Below, in pieces: positions 24,561 through 33,929 of a DNA stretch of 64,000 nucleotides. The notes under the pieces were generated by a model. That model did no database searches. It was given only the letters and a program-made list of their open reading frames with translations, and was not told the origin of the DNA. Where the stretch lies: NCBI GenBank assembly GCA_965662265.1, contig CBFIGX010000007.1, positions 1 through 64,000 of the forward strand, in the 5' to 3' direction. Numbering within the stretch: the first letter of the stretch is position 1; every line of letters starts with the position of its first letter. The position numbers and the translations under genes are program-made. Origin of the DNA: CBFIGX01 sp965662265 (lineage in GTDB: Bacteria > Bacteroidota > Bacteroidia > Flavobacteriales > UBA7430).

Positions 24561-25807
24561 TTTAATACCTTATCGAATAATTTGATGTACTGCTTCGCTT
24601 GATGTTGTTTAGAAAATATTTTGGCATTTGTTTCAGTGTTATGTATATCCTTATTGTCAGGCTTAGATTCTAATTTTAGGATTTGCTTTAGTTTATATTC
24701 TTCACCATAATTGATGTAATAGCCACAGTTTAAATTTTCAATGAGTTTCGATAGGTCGCTTCCCTTTTCTCCACAGGCAATTATTTTTCTACCTGTTGCT
24801 AGATATTCATAAAACTTTAGAGGAATTCTACCTTTAGATAGAGGAGTATCACTTAAGCTTAAAAATAGAAATCGATATTCAGACATTTTTTTTGTAGCAA
24901 CGGAGTGGGGTATTGGAGCCTTAATAGTTAAACGTTCATAAAATTCATATAGTTGAAGTTGTTCATCAAACCCATCATATGTGAAACCATAAAAATCAAA
25001 TTTGAATGATTTTTTAAATGCTCTATCGGTGTCTGTATATAGCTCATTTAATGTAGACCAAAAATTAGTGTGATTTCTAGATTTTGGATAGGTTCCAAAA
25101 TGAGCAAAGGACATGTTTAACGGAAGAGGAGTATCGTAATCAAAATCTTGTGGGTCAAAACCATTATGAATTACTTCTATTTTTCTTGCTCCCATATTTG
25201 CTAGGTGTTTTGCCCAAGAGTGACTTACCGTAATTACAAAATCACAAGTGTTAAGAATTTTAAATTCTAGTTTTTTATGAATTAGCTTTGCCAAAGGGAG
25301 TAAAGGTAGTTTTTCGAAATACTCAATACCACTCCACGGATCTCGAAAATCACAAATCCAAGGGATCTTAAATTCTTTGCTCATTGACTTTGCAATTAGG
25401 TGCATGCTGTGAGGTGGACCTGTAGAGATAATAATATCGATATCATTATTTTTTAAGCGCTTTCGCAAGATTCTTTTAGAGGAGAAAATAGATAAGACTC
25501 TTGAGTCGGGGATAAAAAAGTTAGACCTTATAAAAATAAGAAGCTTATTTACAAGACTTGTTTTCTTATTAGTTAGAATATCAGAAGGAACCTTCTTTTT
25601 GAATATTGATTTGTAAATACTATTAGGTTCTAGTTGCTCATTGATAATAATTTCGAATGGATTTTCTATGTGTTTTTGCTTATTAAATGTGAATACAACC
25701 GGTTCCCATCCAAACTGTTGAATGTATTTTATATTTTTGTTCCACCTTTGTGCACCTACATCTGTAGATTCGCCAAAGTAATATGCAATTAGTAGGAATT
25801 TCATCAA
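24557..25807 (-). CDS. GT4-like glycosyltransferase
   Basis: A 416-residue GT-B type glycosyltransferase, first gene of the minus-strand glycan run. The N-terminal half has IISTGPPHSMHLIAKSMSKE and WICDFRDPWSG, seen in many flavobacterial GT4 enzymes. VIHNGFDPQDFDY is the hinge region and IPLKFYEYLATGRKIIACG holds the conserved Glu motif that binds the nucleotide sugar. The substrate is unknown. It is divergent from the sulfotransferase-like gene, with a 60-base gap in which I see no clear -7 box. The start could be either of the two adjacent Met codons. Confidence 0.88.
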   Translation of the reverse strand: MMKFLLIAYYFGESTDVGAQRWNKNIKYIQQFGWEPVVFTFNKQKHIENPFEIIINEQLEPNSIYKSIFKKKVPSDILTNKKTSLVNKLLIFIRSNFFIPDSRVLSIFSSKRILRKRLKNNDIDIIISTGPPHSMHLIAKSMSKEFKIPWICDFRDPWSGIEYFEKLPLLPLAKLIHKKLEFKILNTCDFVITVSHSWAKHLANMGARKIEVIHNGFDPQDFDYDTPLPLNMSFAHFGTYPKSRNHTNFWSTLNELYTDTDRAFKKSFKFDFYGFTYDGFDEQLQLYEFYERLTIKAPIPHSVATKKMSEYRFLFLSLSDTPLSKGRIPLKFYEYLATGRKIIACGEKGSDLSKLIENLNCGYYINYGEEYKLKQILKLESKPDNKDIHNTETNAKIFSKQHQAKQYIKLFDKVLK

Positions 25808-25867
25808 TTCTTTTTATGAGGGTCTAAAATAGCTTTTTTTACTCATTAATCAATTAGCAAAGTAGAT

Positions 25868-26500
25868 ATGAATATTTTTGTTTTATGTACCGGTAGAACT
25901 GGATCAATGTCCATTAGTCGTGCGTGTAAGAGCATGAAAAATTATAGTTCCGGTCACGAAACTAGAATATCTTTATTAGGAGATGAGCGGTTGAATTTCC
26001 CTGAAAATCACATAGAAGCTGACAATAGATTGTCATGGTTTTTAGGTCGATTAGACGAAAAGTATGGTAACGACGCATTTTATGTACATCTTACCAGAAA
26101 CACCAATAAAACTGCGCAGAGTTACAATAGGCGTTGGAAACATGTTGGGAGTATCGTAATGGCTTATACAGCTGGAATATTAACTATGCCTTATCAAAGG
26201 ATAAGTCCAATAAATAGATTAGAGTATTGCAAAGACTATTGTGAAACCGTTGATTCTAACATAAGACATTTTTTGAAAGATAAGGATAAAACATTTTCAA
26301 TTGAACTAGAGAATATAGAAGCTGATTTTTCAAAGTTCTGGGATACTATTGGTGCAAAGGGAGATAAGGATGCTGCAATTAGAGCTCTTAATACAAAGCA
26401 TAATATATCTAGAGTCGATAATAGTGATTTCACTTATAAAGTAAAGTTAAGCATAGTAGGGCTTAAGAATAATTTATTATCACTGTTTGTAAAATCATAA
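25868..26500 (+). CDS. Small sulfotransferase-like protein
   Basis: A 210-residue protein beginning MNIFVLCTGRTGSMSISRAC. The TGRTGSMS segment at about 8-15 matches the P-loop-like 5'-phosphate binding motif of PAPS-dependent sulfotransferases, after a beta strand. YVHLTRNTNKTAQSYNRRW at about 77-95 fits the second PAPS-binding region, where the Arg contacts the 3'-phosphate. SIELENIEADFSKFWDTIG near 145 resembles the later conserved helix. It is shorter than most family members. It lies two bases before the flippase gene, suggesting it acts on the same glycan. A different P-loop kinase-like activity cannot be excluded. Confidence 0.65.
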   Translation: MNIFVLCTGRTGSMSISRACKSMKNYSSGHETRISLLGDERLNFPENHIEADNRLSWFLGRLDEKYGNDAFYVHLTRNTNKTAQSYNRRWKHVGSIVMAYTAGILTMPYQRISPINRLEYCKDYCETVDSNIRHFLKDKDKTFSIELENIEADFSKFWDTIGAKGDKDAAIRALNTKHNISRVDNSDFTYKVKLSIVGLKNNLLSLFVKS

Positions 26501-26502
26501 AA

Positions 26503-27978
26503 ATGGGAGTTGTTCAAAAGCAGAGTATCCGCAACGCATTTATAACCTATTCCGGGATACTAATCGGAGCTTTAAATACGATGTTTATTTTCCCTAAAGT
26601 ATTAGGGGCCGAAAAGCACGGCTTAGTAATGCTTTTATTATCTATAGCTACAGTGTTTACTCAATTCCTTCATTTAGGAGTGCCCAATGTATTGATTCGT
26701 TACTTTCCTTATTTTAAGCTCCATAAAAAGTATGTGTATCGTATGATGATACAAATACCCTTGATAACCATATTGTTATTCGCATTTTTTTTACATCTAT
26801 TTGGAGACTATCTTTTTAACTCCTACAAATTAAAGAGCAGTTTATTCGAAGAGTATCAGGTCTTTATTCTGCCTCTGGTAGCCTCACTGGTCGTTTTTGA
26901 GGTTTTTGTTGCACTATCACGATCTGAGTTGAAAACGGTATATCCTTCATTTTTGCGCGAATTTGCTTTAAGACTAATGACATTGATTTTGTTAGTAGTA
27001 TACGGCCTACAAAGAATAGACTTTGAGCAGTTTATGCTTTTTTGGTTAGGAGCTTATGCTCTCAATAGTCTGCTAATGTTGGGTTTCTTACTGCGCAGTA
27101 AGTTGTTTCGATTTAGTTTAGGATTGCCATTAGTTCATGATTCGAGTATTGGAAAAGAGATGGTTGGGTATGGTCTGATTACTTTGTTAACTGTGTCTGC
27201 CACTATCCTTGTAAATCGTATAGATGTGTTAATGCTAGGGTACTATTTAGATATAGAAAATGTTGCGTTCTATTCTATAGCTTTATTTATGGCAACTTTA
27301 GTGCAGATTCCTGGAAGGTCTATTATGCAAATAGGAAAACCAATTTTAGCAAAAGCATGGGAAAGAAATGATACGGATGAGATCCAAAATCTATATCATA
27401 AAAGCGCCCTTAACCAGATGCTTATTGGAAGTTTGGTGTTTATAGGTATATGGCTAAACATTGATGATGTGTTATCCTTAGTCCCTGAAAAATATCAAGG
27501 TGTCCAATATGTTTTTTTCTTTATTGGAATAGCAAAGTTATTTGACACTTCATGTGGGTTGAATGGTGCCATACTCGTTACTTCAGAAAAATATAAATAC
27601 GACTTAGTAATTAACGTGATATTGATACTTTTAACTTTAGCAACCAATGCTATTTTTATACCAATGTATGGCATAGAGGGTGCAGCATTGGCAACAGCAA
27701 TATCTGTAATTATTTACAATGTGTTAAAGTGGTCCTTACTGAAGTACTGGTTTGGTTTTCAGCCATTTACTCCTAAGTTTGTTTTAGGTGTAGGAATTAG
27801 TTTATTTACACTTATAGTAATTTCCTACATCCCAGTTAATTTTGAATCTGTATTGTTAAGAATAATAGTAAAGACATCGATTATTTGTGTTATATATGCA
27901 GTTTTTGTTGTAGGGCTAAATGTTTCGGAAGATATAACCAATGGTTTTTATAAAATAAAAAGAAAAGTAGGATTATAA
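26503..27978 (+). CDS. Polysaccharide flippase, Wzx-like
   Basis: A 491-residue membrane protein with about 13-14 hydrophobic segments over its whole length. RNAFITYSGILIGALNTMFI at the start, LVNRIDVLMLGYYLDIENVA near 230 and GIEGAALATAISVIIYNVLK near 390 are typical of the Wzx/MATE-like family that flips lipid-linked oligosaccharides across the inner membrane. It is the second gene of a two-gene unit with the sulfotransferase-like protein. No polymerase (Wzy) or priming transferase is nearby, so other glycan genes must lie elsewhere. Confidence 0.92.
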   Translation: MGVVQKQSIRNAFITYSGILIGALNTMFIFPKVLGAEKHGLVMLLLSIATVFTQFLHLGVPNVLIRYFPYFKLHKKYVYRMMIQIPLITILLFAFFLHLFGDYLFNSYKLKSSLFEEYQVFILPLVASLVVFEVFVALSRSELKTVYPSFLREFALRLMTLILLVVYGLQRIDFEQFMLFWLGAYALNSLLMLGFLLRSKLFRFSLGLPLVHDSSIGKEMVGYGLITLLTVSATILVNRIDVLMLGYYLDIENVAFYSIALFMATLVQIPGRSIMQIGKPILAKAWERNDTDEIQNLYHKSALNQMLIGSLVFIGIWLNIDDVLSLVPEKYQGVQYVFFFIGIAKLFDTSCGLNGAILVTSEKYKYDLVINVILILLTLATNAIFIPMYGIEGAALATAISVIIYNVLKWSLLKYWFGFQPFTPKFVLGVGISLFTLIVISYIPVNFESVLLRIIVKTSIICVIYAVFVVGLNVSEDITNGFYKIKRKVGL

Positions 27979-28253
27979 TTTTCTATACTACTGAGATTTT
28001 AATATGATTATGAAATTATTTAAAATTTACTTTTTTGGTTCTGATAACAAATGAAATAAGCATCTCTAGCTAATACTAGTTCATAATCCCTTCTTATTCA
28101 TTACGAATAATTCTATTGTTCACATTTCAGCAATACACAGTTTGAAACCCTATTATGAGAAAGCAAATAACGGGAAGAAATTGTAGCAGTCTATTGTATT
28201 TTTCGAATGGTATTTCGAAATAAAAAAAACAATAGAAACCTTATCGTTGAGCC
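27979..28253. other. Gene-free stretch of 275 bases
   Basis: It lies between the flippase gene and the end of the convergent M1 peptidase gene. I see no open frame that looks coding and no tRNA-like sequence. The only structure is a weak inverted repeat built on TTCGAA near 28203-28220, beside an A-rich tract that could help end the peptidase transcript. Confidence 0.5.
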
Positions 28254-31200
28254 TTAAAAACTTCTATTAATACCCACTAGAAATCTCGAGAAATCTAGAT
28301 TCTCTTCTCCATAAGGAGCAGAGTTCAAGAACCATGGCATGTCTAAACGCAAAGTCAAAGGACTAATATTGTCTATGTTATTAAAAAGGCTAAAGCAAAT
28401 ACCAAGTCCCGCATCTGCCCTTAAGCTAGACAAGCTAGAACCATCATCAAGTAATAAGACTCCTAGGTCTGAAAATAAATAAGTTCTTAGGTTGAATGAC
28501 TTTCTAAAGGGGAGGTAGTTTTCAAAATCGATTTCAAAAGAGCATGAAGCACCTGACTTTACACTGTATGTATACTCCTGATTACTTAGTTCACCTTCCG
28601 GGAGGTAATAGCCTGCATAACCTCTTAGATTTAGTCCACCACCAAGTTGGAAGTTGTTAGTGCTAGCACCTATATCCATTATCTCTCTTGATATAATTCC
28701 TGCGGAACTAGTATACTTATTTTCCATCATTTGTTCAGGGTTTGCTCCTGCTGCATATAGTCTACTTTCAGCAGCTATTGTTCCAGTACTATATTGAGCA
28801 AAAAAACGTGTGTTTATGTCGAATTTTCGTAGTTTATTACGATTAATAGATTCAAAACTAAGTTGAGAATAGTCGTAGCTAGAACCAATAGTGCTTGAGC
28901 GTAAGTCAATATTTAATTGCCCATTTCCATAATGATAGTTGTATTTATGATTAATACCTACCGTAAGGGTATTGTTTGCTTTACTGATTCCCCATTCATC
29001 AGGAAGTAATAAATAGCTACGACTATTAAGTTCAGGCCTAATCATTGTTTTAAGCTCAACATAAAAGTTATTTTTCCCATCAGTGGTTGTTTGCGATAGC
29101 CTTATTCTGTTCAAGTTTAAGCCCTCAAGACTTCTTATTTCAAGTTGTGTTGTAAGACCATCGTTTATTTTGTTAAGTGGTTTTTCATAATTAATTTGAA
29201 AGGAGAGCAGGTCGTATCCACTATTAGACCTTATTTGCTGTGTTTGAGGTTCTAAATTAGAATCATAAAATTCAATTACACCAATTGGTAGATTGTTTTT
29301 AGCCTGATAGAAACCCGTATTAAGCCAAAACTTAGCATCAAGTTTATTGTGGTAATTCATGTAGTCTCCTGTAATATTGATTCCTAATTTTATACCATCA
29401 TAGCCATTATACCATAATAAAGGTTTTACGGTAGCTTCATAATTTTTCCAGTCGGGGTAAGACCAAACAAAATCTTCGACTTCAATAGATCGATTTCTTT
29501 TCCAACTATTATCCACCATAAAAGCATCTGCTAGTCTATTGCTGGGGTCAATTATTACATCTTCAATTTTATTAGGGCTTCTAACAATAACACTGTGTGT
29601 AGGATGTATTTTACCAAAGCCATACCATTTGTCTAATATTGTAGCATCAGTTTTTTTGTGAAACCAAGTGTTAGGTATATGATATTTTTTTTTGCCACCA
29701 TCGTTGTCAAGGACTGTAAAATCGATTGGCATTTGCATCGCTGATTTTCGTTCAAATGTTATTTCGTATAGTTCATCGGAACCTTTTAAAAGTTTTACTT
29801 TTTTAATACCATAGTCTATGTCTTTTGTTGTTTCAAGCCACTGATCGAAAAACCAATTGAGGTCTACCTTGGTATAGTCAATAATAGATTTTCTAAAATC
29901 ATCAATATAGGGATGTGCAAACTTCCATGTTTCGAAGTAATTCTTCATTGCGTCTATAAATAATTCATTACCAAGTACATATTGAAGATTATAGAGCATT
30001 GCTGCAGTTTTGAAGTATACATGTCTGTAGCCACCGCCATGTCCAAGCGCTGAGTCAAAATCATCAGAATGAGTGTTTAGTCTTGGAGTATTATTCTTTG
30101 TTGCATCTTTTATATACGGATAGTAAACGCTCCGGTCTCTAGGGTGAAGTGGTTTGGTGTGATTGTCGATATAATTAATTCCAGTTTTGGCTTGCTCCAT
30201 TTCTATACCATCAATTTTTTCCAACCCCCATGCTGTTAAAAATTGAGTAAAACCTTCATCTAAGGCGGCTCTGTATGTTTCGTTGTTTCCGACTTGTCCG
30301 TAGAACCAGTTGTGTCCAATTTCATGTACTAGCAAGCCTCTATAGCTAGGGTCAGCACCACCATCTAATGTTAACATAGGATATTCCATCCCATCTCTAG
30401 CATCAGCAACAATCATTTTGTGGTAGGTATACATGCCAAAGTCGTTAGAAAATACTTCTATAGCCTTTGCTGCATAATCTGCCGCATTTTGCCATTTAGA
30501 AGCGTGTTGTTCTTGCGCAAGGGAATAACAAGTAATACCATTCCAGATGGTTTCTCCAATTCTGTACGATGGATCAGCTGTAAAAGCAAAATCGTGAACG
30601 TTTTCTGCATGGAACTTCCAGGTTTTTCTTTTCTCAGGATCATATTTAATAATTTCTGAAGCAGTTTCATTCCATGGTTTATTAGCGAAATTTTTGATAT
30701 CCAATTTCTTTCTTAATGATGGTGGTAACATCTCATCTCTATTGGTCATAAACCCTGTTGCTTCTACGATATAATTTGCTGCGAACGTAAGCTCTACATC
30801 AAATGTTCCAAAGTTTCCGTAAAACTCTTTTCCTAAGTGTTGATCTGTTGTCCACCCAAATTTGGAGTCATATACTGATATCCTAGGATACCAATGCACA
30901 CCATTGTAATGCATTTTACCATTAGATTCGAATTTTTGCATTCTACGTCCCATATTACCTTCACCAAAGTAGGTGGTAAATTCGATGTTAAACTCTATCG
31001 ACTCTCCTGTTTTAATAGGTTTATTCATATGAACCTTCAGAACTGTATTATCTTGTTCTAGTAAAATTTTTCTTCCATCACTGGTAATAGAGTGGATTTC
31101 TGTACCTTTTTGATTTTCTTCATAAGGTCCATAGTGAATTTTGTTGTTGTTTTGTGTGTTTAACTCTGCGTGATACGAGCATGGTTGAAATGCATTTTGA

Positions 31201-31487
31201 TACAAATGAAAGTAAACATATGTTAGTTCATCAGGAGAGTTATTCCAGTAAGTAAGCGTTTGCTTGCCTTCAATTATATCTTTTTGCTCGTCGATATTAG
31301 CGTAGATCTGATAATAAACATCTTGTTGCCAATAGTCTGAATATGGCAATTTATTTTTCCAATAATTGGGGTTGTCGAAGTTTCTGTAAGTATTTGGTTT
31401 TGCTATTGGATTGTACTTTGCAGGTTTTTCTTGTGCAGTACTAACGATACTAAGAAGTATACTAAAAGCAAAAAGAATTCTTTTCAT
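28254..31487 (-). CDS. M1 family metallopeptidase with C-terminal barrel-like domain
   Basis: A 1,077-residue secreted gluzincin peptidase. Residues 1-18 are a signal peptide. The zinc site is VHEIGHNWFYGQ with His388, Glu389 and His392, plus Glu411 in ALDEGF, which is HExxH-18-E. DARDGMEYPMLTLDGG at about 362-377 replaces the usual GAMEN exopeptidase motif. From about residue 665 to the end there is no peptidase homology that I recognise. Instead there are alternating strands rich in Tyr, Asn and Leu (NLRGYAGYYLPEGEL, FNLRTYLFSDLGVLLLDD) and a final Phe, as in an outer-membrane beta-barrel. I infer an aminopeptidase held in or on the outer membrane. It is transcribed alone. Confidence 0.88.
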   Translation of the reverse strand: MKRILFAFSILLSIVSTAQEKPAKYNPIAKPNTYRNFDNPNYWKNKLPYSDYWQQDVYYQIYANIDEQKDIIEGKQTLTYWNNSPDELTYVYFHLYQNAFQPCSYHAELNTQNNNKIHYGPYEENQKGTEIHSITSDGRKILLEQDNTVLKVHMNKPIKTGESIEFNIEFTTYFGEGNMGRRMQKFESNGKMHYNGVHWYPRISVYDSKFGWTTDQHLGKEFYGNFGTFDVELTFAANYIVEATGFMTNRDEMLPPSLRKKLDIKNFANKPWNETASEIIKYDPEKRKTWKFHAENVHDFAFTADPSYRIGETIWNGITCYSLAQEQHASKWQNAADYAAKAIEVFSNDFGMYTYHKMIVADARDGMEYPMLTLDGGADPSYRGLLVHEIGHNWFYGQVGNNETYRAALDEGFTQFLTAWGLEKIDGIEMEQAKTGINYIDNHTKPLHPRDRSVYYPYIKDATKNNTPRLNTHSDDFDSALGHGGGYRHVYFKTAAMLYNLQYVLGNELFIDAMKNYFETWKFAHPYIDDFRKSIIDYTKVDLNWFFDQWLETTKDIDYGIKKVKLLKGSDELYEITFERKSAMQMPIDFTVLDNDGGKKKYHIPNTWFHKKTDATILDKWYGFGKIHPTHSVIVRSPNKIEDVIIDPSNRLADAFMVDNSWKRNRSIEVEDFVWSYPDWKNYEATVKPLLWYNGYDGIKLGINITGDYMNYHNKLDAKFWLNTGFYQAKNNLPIGVIEFYDSNLEPQTQQIRSNSGYDLLSFQINYEKPLNKINDGLTTQLEIRSLEGLNLNRIRLSQTTTDGKNNFYVELKTMIRPELNSRSYLLLPDEWGISKANNTLTVGINHKYNYHYGNGQLNIDLRSSTIGSSYDYSQLSFESINRNKLRKFDINTRFFAQYSTGTIAAESRLYAAGANPEQMMENKYTSSAGIISREIMDIGASTNNFQLGGGLNLRGYAGYYLPEGELSNQEYTYSVKSGASCSFEIDFENYLPFRKSFNLRTYLFSDLGVLLLDDGSSLSSLRADAGLGICFSLFNNIDNISPLTLRLDMPWFLNSAPYGEENLDFSRFLVGINRSF

Positions 31488-31535
31488 ATTATGGTGTTTT
31501 TCTGACTTAATATATAGTTAAACCCAAGATTTATA

Positions 31536-32423
31536 TCATCTGTCATTATTGAGCTTCTCTTTAGCTGAAATAATACTTGCATTTAATTCGAAGCCGATGA
31601 GAAGTATGATTGAGTTAAAATACATCCAAAGCAAAATCACAAGTAGGGTTCCTATAGAGCCGTAAAGTTGATTGTATTGCGAAAAGTTAGATACATAATA
31701 GCTAAAGGCTACTGATGTAAGTACACTAAATGTAGTAGCTAAAATTGAACCAGGGGATAAAAACTTCCATCCACTTTTATCTGCTGGGCCATAATAATAG
31801 ATAATACTAATACCGATAAATAAAGTCACAATCATTATAATCCATTTTGCATAGCCAATAATATCAACCGCATATTGTGCTAGGTAGCCTTCATTAACTA
31901 AATTATTCATAAACTCTTTAGAAAATATTTGGAAACTGATTGTTAAAATTAGTAATACCGCCAGCACGAATGTTAATATTGCAGATAATATGCGAAGTTG
32001 TAACCAAGTTCTTTTGTCGCTTAAGTGATAGGTGTGATTAAACGCAGCAATCATGGCATTAACTCCATTTGTAGAGAAGTATAAAGCCAAAACAAAGGTA
32101 AGAGAAAGGAGGCTTCCCTGCTCGTTATTGATAATGTCGTCTACAATTGATTTTGTTGCGCTGTAAGTAGATGGCGGGAGGATATCCATGATCAGTAGAA
32201 ACAATTGATCCTGAAATCCTTCAATAGGCACAAAAGGTATGAGGGTAAAAAATACGATAACGGATGGGAAGAAGGCTAAGAAAAAATTAAAGGCTAATGA
32301 TGACGCTCTAGTCGTAATGGCACCTTCTATAATACCTATATAGAAGAACATGGAGACTTCATAGAGGGTTAGTCCTTGAAATCCTGGTACTATTAATTTC
32401 TTACTTATGTTTCTTACAGTCAA
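31536..32423 (-). CDS. YihY/BrkB family inner-membrane protein
   Basis: A 295-residue membrane protein with six hydrophobic segments, at about 38-58, 98-118, 140-162, 185-205, 220-240 and 255-278. ITTRASSLAFNFFLAFFPS and GSIGTLLVILLWMYFNSIILLIGFELNA are the family's two most conserved stretches. The family was once called ribonuclease BN, which is wrong; its role is not settled. It lies 30 bases downstream of nadC and is probably co-transcribed. Confidence 0.93.
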   Translation of the reverse strand: MTVRNISKKLIVPGFQGLTLYEVSMFFYIGIIEGAITTRASSLAFNFFLAFFPSVIVFFTLIPFVPIEGFQDQLFLLIMDILPPSTYSATKSIVDDIINNEQGSLLSLTFVLALYFSTNGVNAMIAAFNHTYHLSDKRTWLQLRILSAILTFVLAVLLILTISFQIFSKEFMNNLVNEGYLAQYAVDIIGYAKWIIMIVTLFIGISIIYYYGPADKSGWKFLSPGSILATTFSVLTSVAFSYYVSNFSQYNQLYGSIGTLLVILLWMYFNSIILLIGFELNASIISAKEKLNNDR

Positions 32424-32453
32424 TTTGTGATAGTCTATTACACCATTAAATTA

Positions 32454-33299
32454 CTAAAATGCTTTCAAACTCATATCCATATTGTGAACAGAATGTGTCA
32501 GTGCTCCGACCGAAATGAAATCTACGCCACATTGTGCATAGCCCCTAATAGTTTCTTTAGTTATACCTCCTGAAGATTCTGTTTCGTATTTGCCATCTAT
32601 AAGTTTCAAGGCATCAATCGTGCCCTTGGTGGAGAAGTTATCAAGCATAATTCTATCAACACCACCAGCTGCTATTACTTCTTTAACCTCTTTTATGCTT
32701 CTAGTTTCTATCTCAATTTTGAGATTTAAGTTATTTTTCTTGAGATAATCATTGGTTTTTTTAATGGCATCTTTCACGCCTCCTGCGAAATCTATATGGT
32801 TGTCCTTGAGCATAATCATGTCATATAAGCCAAATCTATGATTTGATCCTCCTCCAATTTTTACAGCCCATTTTTCAATAATTCGTATTCCAGGTGTGGT
32901 TTTTCGAGTGTCGAGAATTGTGGTTTTTGTACCATGGACTAATTTAACATATTCATTAGTTTTGGTAGCTATGGCACTCATTCGTTGCATATAATTAAGA
33001 ACTAATCTTTCTGCTGTTAATAGTGCAATTGAATTCCCTTCTACAATAAAAGCAATATCTCCATACTTGACTTTTTCTCCATCATTTAAGAATTTAGTAA
33101 ACACAATATTTGGATCAATTGTTTCAAAAATCCATTCGGCTAGCTGAATTCCGGCTACTATACCTTTATCTTTTATTATTAGTTGTGCTTTCCCTTGTGC
33201 ATGCTTTGAAATACATGCTAAAGAACTATGGTCACCTTCTCGAATATCTTCAGCAAACGCCATATTTATTAATGGTAATACGTCTTTTTTGGTAATCAT
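32454..33299 (-). CDS. nadC: Nicotinate-nucleotide pyrophosphorylase (carboxylating)
   Basis: A 281-residue enzyme that converts quinolinate and PRPP into nicotinate mononucleotide in de novo NAD synthesis. LNYMQRMSAIAT, TRKTTPGIRIIEKWAV and GGGSNHRFGLYDMIMLKDNH are diagnostic and include the quinolinate-binding Arg, His and Lys residues. EIETRSIKEV and SSGGITKETI fit the C-terminal barrel. It is divergent from rlmH, and a YihY gene follows. nadA and nadB are not in the window. Confidence 0.97.
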   Translation of the reverse strand: MITKKDVLPLINMAFAEDIREGDHSSLACISKHAQGKAQLIIKDKGIVAGIQLAEWIFETIDPNIVFTKFLNDGEKVKYGDIAFIVEGNSIALLTAERLVLNYMQRMSAIATKTNEYVKLVHGTKTTILDTRKTTPGIRIIEKWAVKIGGGSNHRFGLYDMIMLKDNHIDFAGGVKDAIKKTNDYLKKNNLNLKIEIETRSIKEVKEVIAAGGVDRIMLDNFSTKGTIDALKLIDGKYETESSGGITKETIRGYAQCGVDFISVGALTHSVHNMDMSLKAF

Positions 33300-33356
33300 A
33301 AGATTATGTTACTTTGTATTGGTATGATAAATAAATAACATTTTTGAGAAATATCT

Positions 33357-33830
33357 ATGAAGATTTTACTTTTAGTTGTTGGAAAAACAGATCAAAAATA
33401 CCTATCAGAAGGTATTGACGAATATGTAAATCGTCTAAAACACTACATAGGTTTTGATTATCAGGAATTACCAGATGTAAAAAACAGAAAGACTTTAACT
33501 CCTGCTCAGCAGAAAAAGAGGGAGGCTGAGCTCATAGAGAAAAAACTAAAAGTTGGAGACAAACTACTATTATTGGATGAAGGCGGAACTGAGTTCACCT
33601 CAATTACATTTTCTAAATTTTTGCAAAAGCAAATGAATTCAGGTATTAAAAGAGTAGTGTTTGTGGTCGGGGGCCCTTATGGTTTTGATGAATCAATTTA
33701 TGCAAAATCCAAAGCAAAAATTTCAATGTCTAGAATGACATTTTCACATCAGATGGTTCGGTTGTTTTTTGTGGAGCAATTGTATAGAGGCATGACAATT
33801 TTGAAAAATGAACCTTATCATCATCAGTAA
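33357..33830 (+). CDS. rlmH: 23S rRNA (pseudouridine-1915 N3) methyltransferase
   Basis: A 157-residue SPOUT-fold methyltransferase acting on assembled 70S ribosomes. LLLDEGGTEFTS, VFVVGGPYGFD and the knot-forming C-terminus MTFSHQMVRLFFVEQLYRG are all present, ending NEPYHHQ as in the family. The length is normal. About 100 bases separate it from rpsF, with an rpsF promoter box between, so it is probably transcribed separately. Confidence 0.97.
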   Translation: MKILLLVVGKTDQKYLSEGIDEYVNRLKHYIGFDYQELPDVKNRKTLTPAQQKKREAELIEKKLKVGDKLLLLDEGGTEFTSITFSKFLQKQMNSGIKRVVFVVGGPYGFDESIYAKSKAKISMSRMTFSHQMVRLFFVEQLYRGMTILKNEPYHHQ

Positions 33831-33886
33831 TATTCAGAATTGACACTTCTATTTATAAAGCGTTTTTATATTTAGTTTAATTTACC

Positions 33887-33894
33887 TACTTTTG
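33887..33894 (+). promoter_or_regulatory. -7 promoter element of the rpsF-rpsR-rplI operon
   Basis: TACTTTTG followed by C, 36 bases before the rpsF ATG. It fits TAnnTTTG well; no clear TTG lies at -33. Confidence 0.65.
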
Positions 33895-33929
33895 CAGACC
33901 ATTTTAGATAAAAATTAAATATATTAACT

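Noticed and set aside
27979..28253. Gap that might hold a small RNA or gene
   Set aside because: No frame with a reasonable start and coding-like composition, no cloverleaf, and only a weak TTCGAA-based inverted repeat.
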